A stretch of DNA of 64,000 bases from Veillonella sp. R32 (GTDB lineage: Bacteria; Bacillota; Negativicutes; Veillonellales; Veillonellaceae): positions 16,015 to 80,014 of the forward strand of contig NZ_NMZQ01000025.1 of NCBI RefSeq assembly GCF_010093125.1. The letters run 5' to 3'. Under the pieces are notes generated by a model. It saw only the letters and a list, made by a program, of their open reading frames with translations. It searched no databases and had not been told where the DNA came from. The number at the start of each line of letters is the position of its first letter. Position 1 is the stretch's first letter. This document shows positions 20,491 to 28,909 of this stretch, piece after piece. The translations under genes were made by a program, and so were the position numbers.

Positions 20491-21771
20491 ATGAAAGACT
20501 TCATTGATGTGTCTGAACGGCCGTCCAATGCGGCTATGTTGCCATTAAGTTTTCAGCATTTATTTGCCATGTTTGGGTCGACGGTATTAGTACCGTATTT
20601 ATTGAAAGCTGATCCAACGACAGCATTATTTATGAATGGGATTGGAACTATTTTGTATCTATTCATTTGTAAAGGTAAAATTCCTTCTTACTTAGGTTCT
20701 AGTTTTGCTTTTATTGCCCCTGTATTATCCGTTATGGCGGCGGGGATGTCCTATGAAGCGGTACAAGGGGGCTTTATCGCCTTTGGCTTAGCTTTTATTG
20801 TATTGTCCTTCATTGTTCGTGCCGTAGGGATTGGTTGGATTGATGTATTGTTCCCGCCGGCTGCCATGGGGGCTATTATCGCCGTTATTGGTTTGGAACT
20901 TGGTCCCGTGGCTATGGGGATGGCTGGGATTACCGGTGATAGTTGGCAAACGTTGGGCATGACGCATGCTCAGGTATTGACGATTTCCTTATTTTCCTTA
21001 ATTGTTACGATTTTGGGAACGGTTGTATTCCGTGGGTTCTTTGCTGTTATTCCTGTGTTGATTGGCGTTGTGTCAGGCTATATTTTAGCAGCTTTTATGG
21101 GCGTAGTGGACTTTTCAAAAGTGTCAGAAGCAGCGTGGTTCTCCTTACCTCACATGAGCGCGCCTGTCTTCAATATTAACGCTATTTTGATGATTATGCC
21201 GGCTTTGTTTGTCGTATTTGCTGAACATGTAGGCCATTTAGTAGTAACGAGCAATATTGTGGGGCGTGACCTTATGAAAGAGCCAGGCCTTCAACGTTCG
21301 TTATTAGGTGATGGGATTGCCAACGTGTTGTCTGGGTTCTTCGGTGCCACACCAAATACAACGTATGGTGAAAATATCGGCGTATTAGCGATTACACGTG
21401 TATTTAGTGTGTATGTAATTGGTGGGGCTGCTGTATTGGCTATTATTTTCTCCTTTATTGGTAAAATTGCTGCGTTAATTCATGCGATTCCTGTACCAGT
21501 TATGGGTGGTGTAAGCATTCTGTTATTTGGTATTATTGCAGCATCTGGTTTGCGTATGCTAGTAGAACGTAAAGTAGATTATACACGGCCTGATAATTTG
21601 ATTTTAACCTCCGTAGTTATGATTACTGGTTTGAGCGGCGCTCAAGTATCTTTGGGACCTGTAGTTCTTCAAGGGATGGGGTTAGCTACGGTAGTGGCCA
21701 TTGTACTTAGCCTTTGCTTTACTATTTTCCGTAAAACGGGCCTTGGTAATAAACAGTTGAAGCATGATTAA
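20491..21771 (+). CDS. uraA: Uracil permease UraA (NCS2 family)
   Basis: Proton-coupled uracil importer of the inner membrane, NCS2 family, 426 residues from the ATG at 20491 (E. coli UraA is close to this). I chose this ATG because GAGGA precedes it and the protein then begins MKDFIDVSERP, as in UraA; the GTG at 20458 would add residues without family support. FAEHVGHLVVTSN and GATPNTTYGENIG are the uracil-type NCS2 substrate motifs and differ from the QNVGL motif of the purine permeases at 44.5 and 46.3 kb. The 150 bases upstream hold no gene and no clear attenuator. Confidence 0.9.
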   Translation: MKDFIDVSERPSNAAMLPLSFQHLFAMFGSTVLVPYLLKADPTTALFMNGIGTILYLFICKGKIPSYLGSSFAFIAPVLSVMAAGMSYEAVQGGFIAFGLAFIVLSFIVRAVGIGWIDVLFPPAAMGAIIAVIGLELGPVAMGMAGITGDSWQTLGMTHAQVLTISLFSLIVTILGTVVFRGFFAVIPVLIGVVSGYILAAFMGVVDFSKVSEAAWFSLPHMSAPVFNINAILMIMPALFVVFAEHVGHLVVTSNIVGRDLMKEPGLQRSLLGDGIANVLSGFFGATPNTTYGENIGVLAITRVFSVYVIGGAAVLAIIFSFIGKIAALIHAIPVPVMGGVSILLFGIIAASGLRMLVERKVDYTRPDNLILTSVVMITGLSGAQVSLGPVVLQGMGLATVVAIVLSLCFTIFRKTGLGNKQLKHD

Positions 21772-21788
21772 AGTGATTCGATAGTTAT

Positions 21789-21818
21789 TTGACAGGCTAT
21801 AATCAGCACTGTTATAAT
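21789..21818 (+). promoter_or_regulatory. Promoter of tRNA-Arg
   Basis: TTGACA (21789-21794), 18-base spacer and TATAAT (21813-21818), 46 bases upstream of the tRNA. Confidence 0.75.
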
Positions 21819-21864
21819 GATTGGGTAGCCTTTGTGCATTTTGTGTATAAGGTTGCCCATACAT

Positions 21865-21939
21865 GCGCCTATAGCTCAGGGGATAGAGCGCCGGTCTCCG
21901 GAACCGGGTGCGCAGGTTCGAATCCTGCTAGGCGCACCA
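21865..21939 (+). tRNA. tRNA-Arg (CCG)
   Basis: Acceptor GCGCCTA pairs with TAGGCGC, anticodon loop CTCCGGA, T-loop GTTCGAATC, CCA encoded. An AT-rich islet begins just downstream, so the 3' end could be an integration site, though I found no second copy of it. Confidence 0.96.
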
Positions 21940-22020
21940 TTGATGTTTACTGACTTTTTAGAAATAAATAATTAGAAAAAATAGGTTTGTCAGCCAATTT
22001 GTCAGCCAGTTTTTTAGGAA

Positions 22021-22056
22021 AAGGTAGAAAATGAATGCTCATTTTCTACCTTTTTT
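22021..22056 (+). terminator. Terminator downstream of tRNA-Arg
   Basis: A 14-bp perfect stem (22021-22034 with 22039-22052), a 4-base loop and T6. The two TTTGTCAGCCA direct copies just upstream (about 21986-22008) may be a remnant recombination site. Confidence 0.88.
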
Positions 22057-22203
22057 GTTATAAATTAAATTCTTAAATTTTATTGTACAATTAACCATAA
22101 TATATAACTGTTATAGGATAGAAAAAAGTCCCACAATTGACTTTTCTTAGTAGGACTTTGTATTATAGGGTTATAAATTTACGAATGAAAGAGATGATTT
22201 AAA

Positions 22204-22494
22204 GTGAGTAATCAACAAGATATATTTAAAGGCAAAACGTTTTTACTAATGCATAAAGATATACCTACTGTTAAATTTCATTTTTATCAGTATGAAATGT
22301 GGGCTAATGTTGATGAGGTGTTAGATAGACATCATGCACCAATTAATATGGTGGGACATTACAAAGGCGTTGATTCTTATTTAAATAAGTTTTTAAATCA
22401 CCGTATAATACCGAAAGGTAGACCGAATGTTGCTGATATTCTTAAATATTTTGATAGTAAATCTTCACTAGAGTTATCTCTTAGATTTAATTAG
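22204..22494 (+). CDS. HipA-N-like small protein, possibly truncated
   Basis: 96 residues from a GTG start with a weak ribosome binding site. The pattern FLLMHKDIPTVKF near the N-terminus, NMVGHYKG in the middle and FLNHRIIPKGRPNVADIL towards the end recalls the N-terminal domain of HipA/CtkA-like kinases of Firmicutes. In those proteins the next segment would be GLSLSDQYW and the kinase domain; here the frame stops after LSLRFN. It is therefore either a remnant of such a kinase or a stand-alone small partner. The fic gene follows after 31 bases, both in AT-rich DNA next to a tRNA. Recognition is from memory of the family pattern and moderate at best. Confidence 0.5.
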   Translation: MSNQQDIFKGKTFLLMHKDIPTVKFHFYQYEMWANVDEVLDRHHAPINMVGHYKGVDSYLNKFLNHRIIPKGRPNVADILKYFDSKSSLELSLRFN

Positions 22495-22525
22495 AACATT
22501 TTCTAATATTTGAAAGGAAATACAA

Positions 22526-23215
22526 ATGAAAGAATCTACTATAATAAAAGAATTTACAAATGATTATTTAGCTGATTTAGCTGTTAGAATGGCGCATCAT
22601 AGTACAGCAATTGAAGGAAATACATTATCTTTAGGAGAAACAAAAAGTATTATTGTTGATAATTATATTCCTAAAGCTATGAATGAACGGGAATACTATG
22701 AAGTAAGAAATTATAGAAATTATATGCCATATTTAATTAATAACATCAATAATGAGATAACAATTGATGTTATTAAAGAAACACATGCTATTTTGTTAGA
22801 TAATTTACGTGACGATAAAGGACAATTTAAAGTATCTCAAAATGCTATATTAGGGGCTATGTTTGAACCAACTAAACCATATTTAGTGACTAGTGAATTA
22901 AAAAATTCATTAGATAATTTATATTTTAGATTAGAGAATACTAATATAGAAGATAAAAAGATTGAAGCAATTATGGATTTTCATTATGTTTTTGAAAGAA
23001 TACATCCATTTCCAGATGGAAATGGTCGAACTGGTAGGGCTTTAATTGTTCATGCATGCATTCAAAATGACATTCCACCAATTGTAATAACAAAAGAGAA
23101 TCGGGATGTTTATATTAATGCATTAAATACGGATAATAAACAAGCCTTATATGAATTTGCTAAAGCTGCTAAAAATTATGAAAAAATTAGAATTGAACAA
23201 TTTTCTAATAGTTAA
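22526..23215 (+). CDS. Class II Fic family protein (AMP-transferase type)
   Basis: Fic enzymes usually transfer AMP to target hydroxyls. The full catalytic motif HPFPDGNGRTGR is at residues 160-171, with the transferring His160. An N-terminal inhibitory helix motif S-TAI-EGN (residues 26-32) matches [S/T]xxxE[G/N], so this is a self-inhibited class II Fic and needs no separate antitoxin. It has 229 residues, with no extra DNA-binding domain visible. GAAAGGAAA precedes the ATG by 6 bases. The base composition is visibly more AT-rich than the flanking housekeeping genes, suggesting acquisition. Its target is unknown. Confidence 0.88.
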   Translation: MKESTIIKEFTNDYLADLAVRMAHHSTAIEGNTLSLGETKSIIVDNYIPKAMNEREYYEVRNYRNYMPYLINNINNEITIDVIKETHAILLDNLRDDKGQFKVSQNAILGAMFEPTKPYLVTSELKNSLDNLYFRLENTNIEDKKIEAIMDFHYVFERIHPFPDGNGRTGRALIVHACIQNDIPPIVITKENRDVYINALNTDNKQALYEFAKAAKNYEKIRIEQFSNS

Positions 23216-23385
23216 AAACAACAATTAATTGTATTGGAACGGCTCATTAGGTCCAACCTGAATGCCATAATCCAAAGATAAAACTACTTGGCGAAAGTCT
23301 CAAATTTATAGGGATATATAAATAAAACTTTGTAAATAGTAAAGTTTTTGCTATAATGAATAAAAGTAAGGAGAGGAGTTTTATA

Positions 23386-23976
23386 ATGAGTTTTTTATTA
23401 ACTGTAATTTTAATTGTACTTATTGTATTTTTTATTAAAAAATACAATCGACTTCAGAATTTAAATCAGGAAATTAAAGAAGCAAGATCTAATATTAAAG
23501 TTGTAGTAGAACGCAAGGTGGCTATTGTTAATCAGTTTACTGAGCTTGTAAATAGCTATGGGGAATATGAAAAGCTAATGCAACTTCAAGTGTCTGGCAA
23601 CTACGTAGAAATGGCAAAAGCATCTTCAGAAGCAGTTACTTCCATTCAAGCATTGGCTAATACATATCCTGAATTAAAAGCAAACACTAATTATAATACA
23701 TTTTTACAGAATATTGCGCAGAATGAATCTATTTTGACTGAAAAGCGAGAAGCTTATAATAGCGTTGTAAAGGGCTATAATAGTGAAATCGCACAAATAC
23801 CAATGGTCTTTGTTGCTTCTGTGTTAGGGTTTAAAGAAGCCCCTTATTTTGATCCTAATAACGAAACCGAGTTTAATTCTTTTAGTGGTGCGAATACGGA
23901 AGCCATTAAAGAATTAGCGATTAAAGGCACGGAAAAGTTGAAAGACAAAACTGAACAAATTAAAGGTAAATTTTAA
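23386..23976 (+). CDS. LemA family protein
   Basis: Membrane-anchored helical protein of the LemA family, function unknown. An N-terminal membrane segment (MSFLLTVILIVLIVFFIKK) is followed by NxLxxxVxEAxSNI-like coiled helices (YNRLQNLNQEIKEARSNIKV). I use the ATG at 23386 behind AAGGAGAGGAG rather than the upstream ATG at 23356. TGCTATAAT at about 23349-23357 is an extended -10. 196 residues. An HtpX-like protease follows, a frequent pairing for LemA. Confidence 0.88.
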   Translation: MSFLLTVILIVLIVFFIKKYNRLQNLNQEIKEARSNIKVVVERKVAIVNQFTELVNSYGEYEKLMQLQVSGNYVEMAKASSEAVTSIQALANTYPELKANTNYNTFLQNIAQNESILTEKREAYNSVVKGYNSEIAQIPMVFVASVLGFKEAPYFDPNNETEFNSFSGANTEAIKELAIKGTEKLKDKTEQIKGKF

Positions 23977-24132
23977 CATATCATAAGCTGTGATGAGTAA
24001 AACCGCTGGTTGGACTCATTGCAGCTTTTATAGTATGTAATAAGTGAATGATAAGAAAAGAAAAAATAATAAAAATAATAGAAAAAATAGAAGATAATAA
24101 GATACTAAGAAAGTATTAAGAAAGGAGCGGCC

Positions 24133-25053
24133 ATGGGAATTTTACTTGTTATTTTAACGGCTTTTGCTTATGGGATAGTTGCTGCCGTTGTATTACATTT
24201 TATAAATAGTATTTTAGTTGTATTCGGCATTCGAAATTTGCTGGAACAATCTTTTATTCTTGAATTTTTACGAGCCTTTAATTTACCAGAACATAGCTTT
24301 GCTGTATCCTGCGTTTGGATTGGCTTGTTGTTCGTTGCATTTATTATTTTATATCAATTACCCCCGATTCAGAGCTTGCATCTATCTTTTGCAGGCATAA
24401 CGAAGCCAAAAGGGGACTTGGGTGATTATTTAATAGCTTGTTGGGATGATGTATGTCAACGGGCAGGCGTTAATCCGCAGCGATATCGTTTATATGTGGG
24501 CCAAAGCGGTGAGATAAATGCCTTTGCTATGGGGCATGACCGTGTAGTTGTGTATGCTGGCCTATTAGCTGAAATGGAGCCGGCCGAATTAAAAGGCGTG
24601 CTTGCTCATGAGTTGAGCCATTTAGTTCATCGCGATACGACGTATGGAATGACTTCGTTTGCTATTGGTTCGGCTTACAATTTAGTCCTTCGCCTTTTTG
24701 GTATCATTATTTGGTTCATTGTATTTGTACATAATATCATCAGATTTATACCCTTTATTAATATTTTGTCATTGTTCTTTACGTTAATTATATTAGCTCT
24801 GAATTTTATTGTTAGAATTATGAACTCCGCTGTTAATACGGCGTTTGTTTTATTAAGTCCTTTTGGCTCACGAATTGCTGAATATCGTGCTGATCGCTAT
24901 GCCTATGAATTGGGGCTAGGCGCAGAGTTAGCATCGGCCCTAGCTAAGTTAAGCCGTTATGGAGATACGCATGGATTTATTAATCAGTTATTTAGTGATC
25001 ATCCGCCATTATATAAGCGGGTGGCGAAGTTGCAACAGTTAGCCAGTAAATAA
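24133..25053 (+). CDS. HtpX-like M48 membrane metalloprotease
   Basis: Zinc membrane protease of family M48, usually linked to membrane-protein quality control. Two N-terminal membrane helices (about 1-35 and 58-76), the zinc motif HELSH at residues 159-163, two further hydrophobic segments (about 175-230), and EYRADRYAYELG, supplying the third ligand, near 252. 306 residues, typical. AAAGGAG sits 6 bases before the ATG. It lies about 155 bases downstream of lemA on the same strand. The window shows no sigma-type heat-shock element upstream. Confidence 0.88.
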   Translation: MGILLVILTAFAYGIVAAVVLHFINSILVVFGIRNLLEQSFILEFLRAFNLPEHSFAVSCVWIGLLFVAFIILYQLPPIQSLHLSFAGITKPKGDLGDYLIACWDDVCQRAGVNPQRYRLYVGQSGEINAFAMGHDRVVVYAGLLAEMEPAELKGVLAHELSHLVHRDTTYGMTSFAIGSAYNLVLRLFGIIIWFIVFVHNIIRFIPFINILSLFFTLIILALNFIVRIMNSAVNTAFVLLSPFGSRIAEYRADRYAYELGLGAELASALAKLSRYGDTHGFINQLFSDHPPLYKRVAKLQQLASK

Positions 25054-25093
25054 ATAGACGGGATGATGTATGGGGCTAGATATTTAATAGTGT

Positions 25094-25122
25094 TTGTAAA
25101 TTGATAGCGTATATGCTATCAT
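25094..25122 (+). promoter_or_regulatory. Promoter-operator of the first HigBA-type pair
   Basis: TTGTAA (25094-25099), 17-base spacer and TATCAT (25117-25122). The inverted repeat TGATAGC-6-GCTATCA (25102-25121) fills the spacer and overlaps the -10, a classic autorepression layout. The same design recurs at 52224-52252. Confidence 0.75.
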
Positions 25123-25149
25123 TAGGTTAGGGAATGTAAGGTGATGTAA

Positions 25150-25521
25150 GTGTATAATATTGAATTTTATGAGAAAAGTAATGGGGAGTCAGAAATATGG
25201 GACTTTTTAGAACGGTTACGTCTTAAAGGTGAAACAAGTAAAGATGCAAGAATTCAATATAAACAATTAATGTTTTATATTGACTTACTTTCAAAGAATG
25301 GGACCAACTTACCTAATAATATTACTAAACATATTGTAGAGGATATTTGGGAGCTAAGGCCAGGTAATAATAGAGTTTTTTATTTTTCTTACGAAAAAGA
25401 GCAATATGTATTATTACATTATTTCCGTAAAAAATCACAAAAAACACCTCGAAGAGAAATTGAAATTGCTAAGAGGAATAAGAAGAATTATTTACAGCAA
25501 AAAAAAGGGGATAATAAATGA
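25150..25521 (+). CDS. HigB/Gp49-family (RelE-like) toxin
   Basis: Predicted mRNA-cleaving toxin of the phage-derived Gp49-like/HigB family, 123 residues. It starts MYNIEFYEKSNGESEIWDFL, and the core DIWELRPGNNRVFYF followed by LLHYFRKKSQKTPRREIEIA is characteristic: the conserved Arg after ELRPG, and the basic KKSQKTP segment near the active site. It begins with GTG, a weak start that would keep toxin low relative to antitoxin. The antitoxin gene overlaps its stop (ATGA), giving the toxin-first order of HigBA. It is a paralogue of the pair at 52.3 kb. Confidence 0.87.
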   Translation: MYNIEFYEKSNGESEIWDFLERLRLKGETSKDARIQYKQLMFYIDLLSKNGTNLPNNITKHIVEDIWELRPGNNRVFYFSYEKEQYVLLHYFRKKSQKTPRREIEIAKRNKKNYLQQKKGDNK

Positions 25522-25793
25522 GAACTTGGGAAGATTATAAAAAACATGTTAAAGCAATTGATGAGCAGAATCGAATTGATATTGAAGAAATTGAAGAATT
25601 GAGTTCTTTAGTGACATCAATTATTAAGCGCCGCAATGAGTTAGGGTTAAGTCAACGTGCGTTAGCAGAACAATGTGGGATTCCGCAATCTTCAGTAGCA
25701 CGTATAGAATCATTTAAAACAATACCGAAAGTTGATACATTATTAAAAATTATGCAACCTTTAGGTTTACGATTACAAATTATTAGTATATAA
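25518..25793 (+). CDS. HigA-like XRE antitoxin
   Basis: Helix-turn-helix antitoxin, 91 residues. The N-terminal half is a charged helix; the HTH is the segment LGLSQRALAEQCGIPQSSV with ARIESFKTIPKVDTLLKIM after it. It would neutralise the toxin encoded just upstream and bind the inverted repeat at 25102-25121 to repress the operon. The start overlaps the toxin stop. Sequence pattern and gene order both support the call. Confidence 0.87.
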   Translation: MRTWEDYKKHVKAIDEQNRIDIEEIEELSSLVTSIIKRRNELGLSQRALAEQCGIPQSSVARIESFKTIPKVDTLLKIMQPLGLRLQIISI

Positions 25794-25797
25794 AATA

Positions 25798-25881
25798 GTC
25801 CGCTAAGTACTTCTATTTCCCCTAATGTTAATTTTATTTAGATTTAACATTAGGGGATTCGTGTATTTGGCGGCTTTTTAT
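25798..25881 (+). terminator. Nested-stem terminator after the first HigBA-type pair
   Basis: Inner 13-bp perfect stem CCCCTAATGTTAA (25819) with TTAACATTAGGGG (25844-25856). The outer stem CCGCTAAGTAC pairs with GTATTTGGCGG, followed by CTTTTTATTT. Confidence 0.75.
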
Positions 25882-25952
25882 TTAAATAATAACTTATTAT
25901 TATTTAACCCTGGTATAAATTTAATTTATTCCTGATGTAAAGTAATTGATAT

Positions 25953-26004
25953 TTGTTGCATATGATTTATAGTTATATACTATATGTGAAATTGTAATTA
26001 CAAT
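25953..26004 (+). promoter_or_regulatory. Promoter and 14-bp palindromic operator
   Basis: TTGTTG (25953-25958), 17-base spacer and TATACT (25976-25981), then the perfect palindrome ATTGTAATTACAAT (25991-26004), centred close to the expected transcription start of the permease gene. A repressor site is likely; no regulator gene is adjacent. Confidence 0.55.
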
Positions 26005-26039
26005 AATCTATTAGGTATTTATGGTAGTTAGGGGGTTAA

Positions 26040-27338
26040 ATGATGGTTAATATTTTAATTTTATGTGCTATTATTGTGGCAATTGCGTTAGGGTATAAAA
26101 CTAAAATTAATACAGGCTTTTTTGGAATTGCATTTGCATATATCATTGGCACCTTTTTTCTTGGAATTAAGCCTGGTGATGTAATTAAGATGTGGCCTAT
26201 GAGTATTTTCTTTGTTATTCTAGCTATTTCTTTGTTTTATAATTTTGCCATGACTAATGGAACTTTAGAGAAGCTAGCACAGCACATGCTATATCGGACA
26301 CGGCGTATTCCAAAACTATTACCATTTGCTATCTTTGTGGCTGCTACTATTTTAGCTGCTTTAGGAGCAGGATTCTTTGCTGTTATGGCGTTTTTTACTC
26401 CGATTACTATGCTGTTGTGTAAAAAGACGGGATTAAGTCCTTTGATTGGTGCACTAGCTGTTAATTATGGAGCCTTATGTGGTAATAACTTTATGATTAG
26501 TCCTGGTGGAGTTGTATTTATTGGGTTAATGCAACAGGCTGGTTATGAAACAGCTGCTTATGGGTATGAGTTTCAAATCTTTCTCGCTTCATTTATAGTG
26601 CCTCTACTTGTTTTAGGAATTATGATTCTTTTGAATACACGTAAAGCAGACGGTAGTGAGTTAGTTGATATAACTTTGCCAGAAGCATTTGATGATAAAC
26701 AGCGTAGAACACTATATCTAGTAACTGCTATGATTTTTGTTGTATTAATTTTCCCAATTTTATTGATTTTCTTCCCGCAGGTAGAGATTTTAAAAACTTT
26801 AGAAAAGTCAATTGACGTAGGTTTAGTGGCTATTGTTTTTGCACTTTTAGCATTACTGCTTAAATTAGGTGATGAAAAAGAAGTTATTAAAATGGTTCCA
26901 TGGGGAACATTAATTATGATTTGCGGAGTAGGTATGCTTATTTCAGTAGCTATTAAAGCCGGTACAGTTAAAATGATTGCTAGTTTTGTTAGTGATACAA
27001 TACCAGAACCGGTTGTGCCAATTGTTATGGCGGCGATAGGTGGATTTATGTCATTCTTCTCTAGTACTATGGGGGTAGTAACACCTGCGCTATTCCCTCT
27101 AGTACCAAGCTTATCTGAAGCTACAGGAATAGATGCTATAGTTTTATTTTCTGCCATTGTTATTGGTGCTCAGGCTACGGCTATTTCTCCATTTTCTTCT
27201 GGTGGCAGTTTAGTTTTGAGTACTGTAAAAGAGGAAGAACGTGTAGATATGTTTAGTAAACTCATATTTAGAGGTGTACCAATTTGTTTAGGTGCTGCTA
27301 TTATTTATGCATTTATTATTAATTTGATTATTCGTTAG
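26040..27338 (+). CDS. MatC/DASS-like dicarboxylate permease
   Basis: Inner-membrane carrier of the ion transporter superfamily (MatC N-terminal type), 432 residues with about 11-12 helices. Repeat-related segments GALCGNNFMISPGGVVF and GAQATAISPFSSGGSLVLS carry the Asn/Ser-Pro-Gly turns typical of helix re-entrant substrate sites in this superfamily. A second ATG lies directly after the first (26043). An amidohydrolase gene follows after 12 bases, so uptake and hydrolysis of one small organic acid is a plausible joint role; the substrate is not known. Confidence 0.78.
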   Translation: MMVNILILCAIIVAIALGYKTKINTGFFGIAFAYIIGTFFLGIKPGDVIKMWPMSIFFVILAISLFYNFAMTNGTLEKLAQHMLYRTRRIPKLLPFAIFVAATILAALGAGFFAVMAFFTPITMLLCKKTGLSPLIGALAVNYGALCGNNFMISPGGVVFIGLMQQAGYETAAYGYEFQIFLASFIVPLLVLGIMILLNTRKADGSELVDITLPEAFDDKQRRTLYLVTAMIFVVLIFPILLIFFPQVEILKTLEKSIDVGLVAIVFALLALLLKLGDEKEVIKMVPWGTLIMICGVGMLISVAIKAGTVKMIASFVSDTIPEPVVPIVMAAIGGFMSFFSSTMGVVTPALFPLVPSLSEATGIDAIVLFSAIVIGAQATAISPFSSGGSLVLSTVKEEERVDMFSKLIFRGVPICLGAAIIYAFIINLIIR

Positions 27339-27350
27339 GGAGGCTACAGT

Positions 27351-28160
27351 ATGAAAGTAGATACACATGCACATGTATTTTCACCCAATTTACAGCTAGC
27401 TAATGATCGACGTTATGCTCCGACATATGAAGCGTATATTGAAGATTTTATAGCTAATTTTGAATCAAAAGGGTTAACCGCAGGGATGTTAATTCAACCA
27501 AGTTTTTTAGGCTTTGATAATAGTTTTATGATAGAGGCTATTAAAAAATATCCTAATAAGTTATATGGGGTAGCTGTTGTAAATACTGATATTACTTTAG
27601 AAGAGTTAGAGAAATTGTCAAAGTGTAATATTGTAGGGATACGGCTTAATTTGTATGCAAGAGAAATTCCAAATTTGCGTGAAGGAGAATGGCCTCGCAT
27701 TTTGAAATATATAAAGCAATTAGGTTGGCATGTGGAACTTCATATTGATGCGGTGCAGCTACCACCATTAATTGATGCATTATTAGAAGCTGGGGTAAGA
27801 GTGGTTGTTGATCATTTTGGAAAGCCAACAAATGATATAGCGGTAGAGGATGAAGGATTTAAATATTTATTATCTGTTGGTCAAACTAAACAGGTATGGG
27901 TTAAAATATCAGCTGCGTATCGATTGAAGAGGGAGAAAAGTTTGGCAGAGAATGTAATAATTGCTAGAACTTTAATTCCTAAATTATTAGAGGCTTTTGG
28001 CCCTCAACGTTTATTGTGGGGGAGTGATTGGCCTCATACACAGTTTGAATCTACCATTACTTATGATAAAGTTTGGAGCGCATTTTGTGAGTTAATTCCC
28101 GAGGAAACTACTAGAACTATTATTTTAAGTGATAGTTTTTCGGAATTAATAAAAAAATAA
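27351..28160 (+). CDS. Amidohydrolase, 2-pyrone-4,6-dicarboxylate hydrolase-like
   Basis: TIM-barrel metal-dependent hydrolase of the amidohydrolase 2 family (PF04909 type), 269 residues. It opens with the metal motif VDTHAHVF and closes with LLWGSDWPHTQFE, whose Asp is the catalytic or metal residue of the family; ELHIDAVQLP and VVVDHFGKP lie on intermediate strands. The closest named activity with this layout is LigI lactonase, but related proteins act on other lactones and cyclic amides. The partner permease lies directly upstream. The exact substrate is unassigned. Confidence 0.78.
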   Translation: MKVDTHAHVFSPNLQLANDRRYAPTYEAYIEDFIANFESKGLTAGMLIQPSFLGFDNSFMIEAIKKYPNKLYGVAVVNTDITLEELEKLSKCNIVGIRLNLYAREIPNLREGEWPRILKYIKQLGWHVELHIDAVQLPPLIDALLEAGVRVVVDHFGKPTNDIAVEDEGFKYLLSVGQTKQVWVKISAAYRLKREKSLAENVIIARTLIPKLLEAFGPQRLLWGSDWPHTQFESTITYDKVWSAFCELIPEETTRTIILSDSFSELIKK

Positions 28161-28466
28161 GATGACTTATTATTCTAATTAGTTATCGATTTATCAATTT
28201 CAATATAACAACTGGTCATAGTAGTAATAAAAACAAGTATTGGTTGCTGATGTAATAAAGGTTTATAAGTACTCTTGAATACTACATTGTTATAGTGTGA
28301 GTAGATGGAAGGAGCTATCTTTTTGGAGCGATTTTGTGATAAAACACCATAACTATTATTTATTAGTCAAAAATTTTTGGGTTATTTTTTCTTGACTTTT
28401 ATGTCTATTGTATTATGATATATGTCATACAGAGGAAGAAGTCCTGATTAAGAGGAGGAGAGACTT
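28161..28466. other. AT-rich intergenic region with promoter for the small gene
   Basis: No gene seen. At its right end TTGACT (28392-28397), 16-base spacer and TATGAT (28414-28419) form a promoter for the 74-residue protein, whose ribosome binding site is AGGAGGAG. Confidence 0.55.
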
Positions 28467-28691
28467 ATGACATATTCATTTAACTTAGTAGACGTTGAGA
28501 AAAAATTAGCTTGTAATTATGCCGTATTACAGGGGATGCCAGTTCAAGAAATTGAAGAAAAAGTTATGGCTGATACGGATAGCTCTCATTATGATTTAGT
28601 TGAAATTGAAGGCCTTCACGAAGAATACAAGAAGGATTTAATGCATCGTTTTGTAGCTAAAAGTAGCGTCTTAATGTCTATTTTTGGCTAA
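28467..28691 (+). CDS. Small conserved-looking protein, function unknown
   Basis: 74 residues, no membrane segment, rich in Glu and Asp. It has a strong ribosome binding site (AGGAGGAG, 7 bases before ATG), its own promoter and its own terminator, so it is very likely a real single-gene unit. I do not recognise a family. Helical prediction is likely for most of it; two Cys or metal motifs are absent. The promoter contains ATGTC/TATGTC repeats of unknown meaning. Confidence 0.65.
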   Translation: MTYSFNLVDVEKKLACNYAVLQGMPVQEIEEKVMADTDSSHYDLVEIEGLHEEYKKDLMHRFVAKSSVLMSIFG

Positions 28692-28785
28692 TAATATATA
28701 AGCTTTATAGTGCAACAAAGTCTTATAACGACATAAAGTCTTGTAACGTAACAACTTTATATAACTTTTATAACCTTCACTACGG

Positions 28786-28826
28786 ATGGCTGTAAGCGGG
28801 CATAGTAACGTTTACAGCCATTTTTA
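28786..28826 (+). terminator. Terminator after the 74-residue gene
   Basis: A 10-bp stem ATGGCTGTAA with TTACAGCCAT, 16-base loop, then TTTTTAT. Confidence 0.8.
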
Positions 28827-28909
28827 TATCTAATTATTTCGATTCTTTTATTAAGAGTTAATCCGTGTTATACTAAACTTATAAGCAGTGAAAGGAAGGA
28901 TGTATATAT

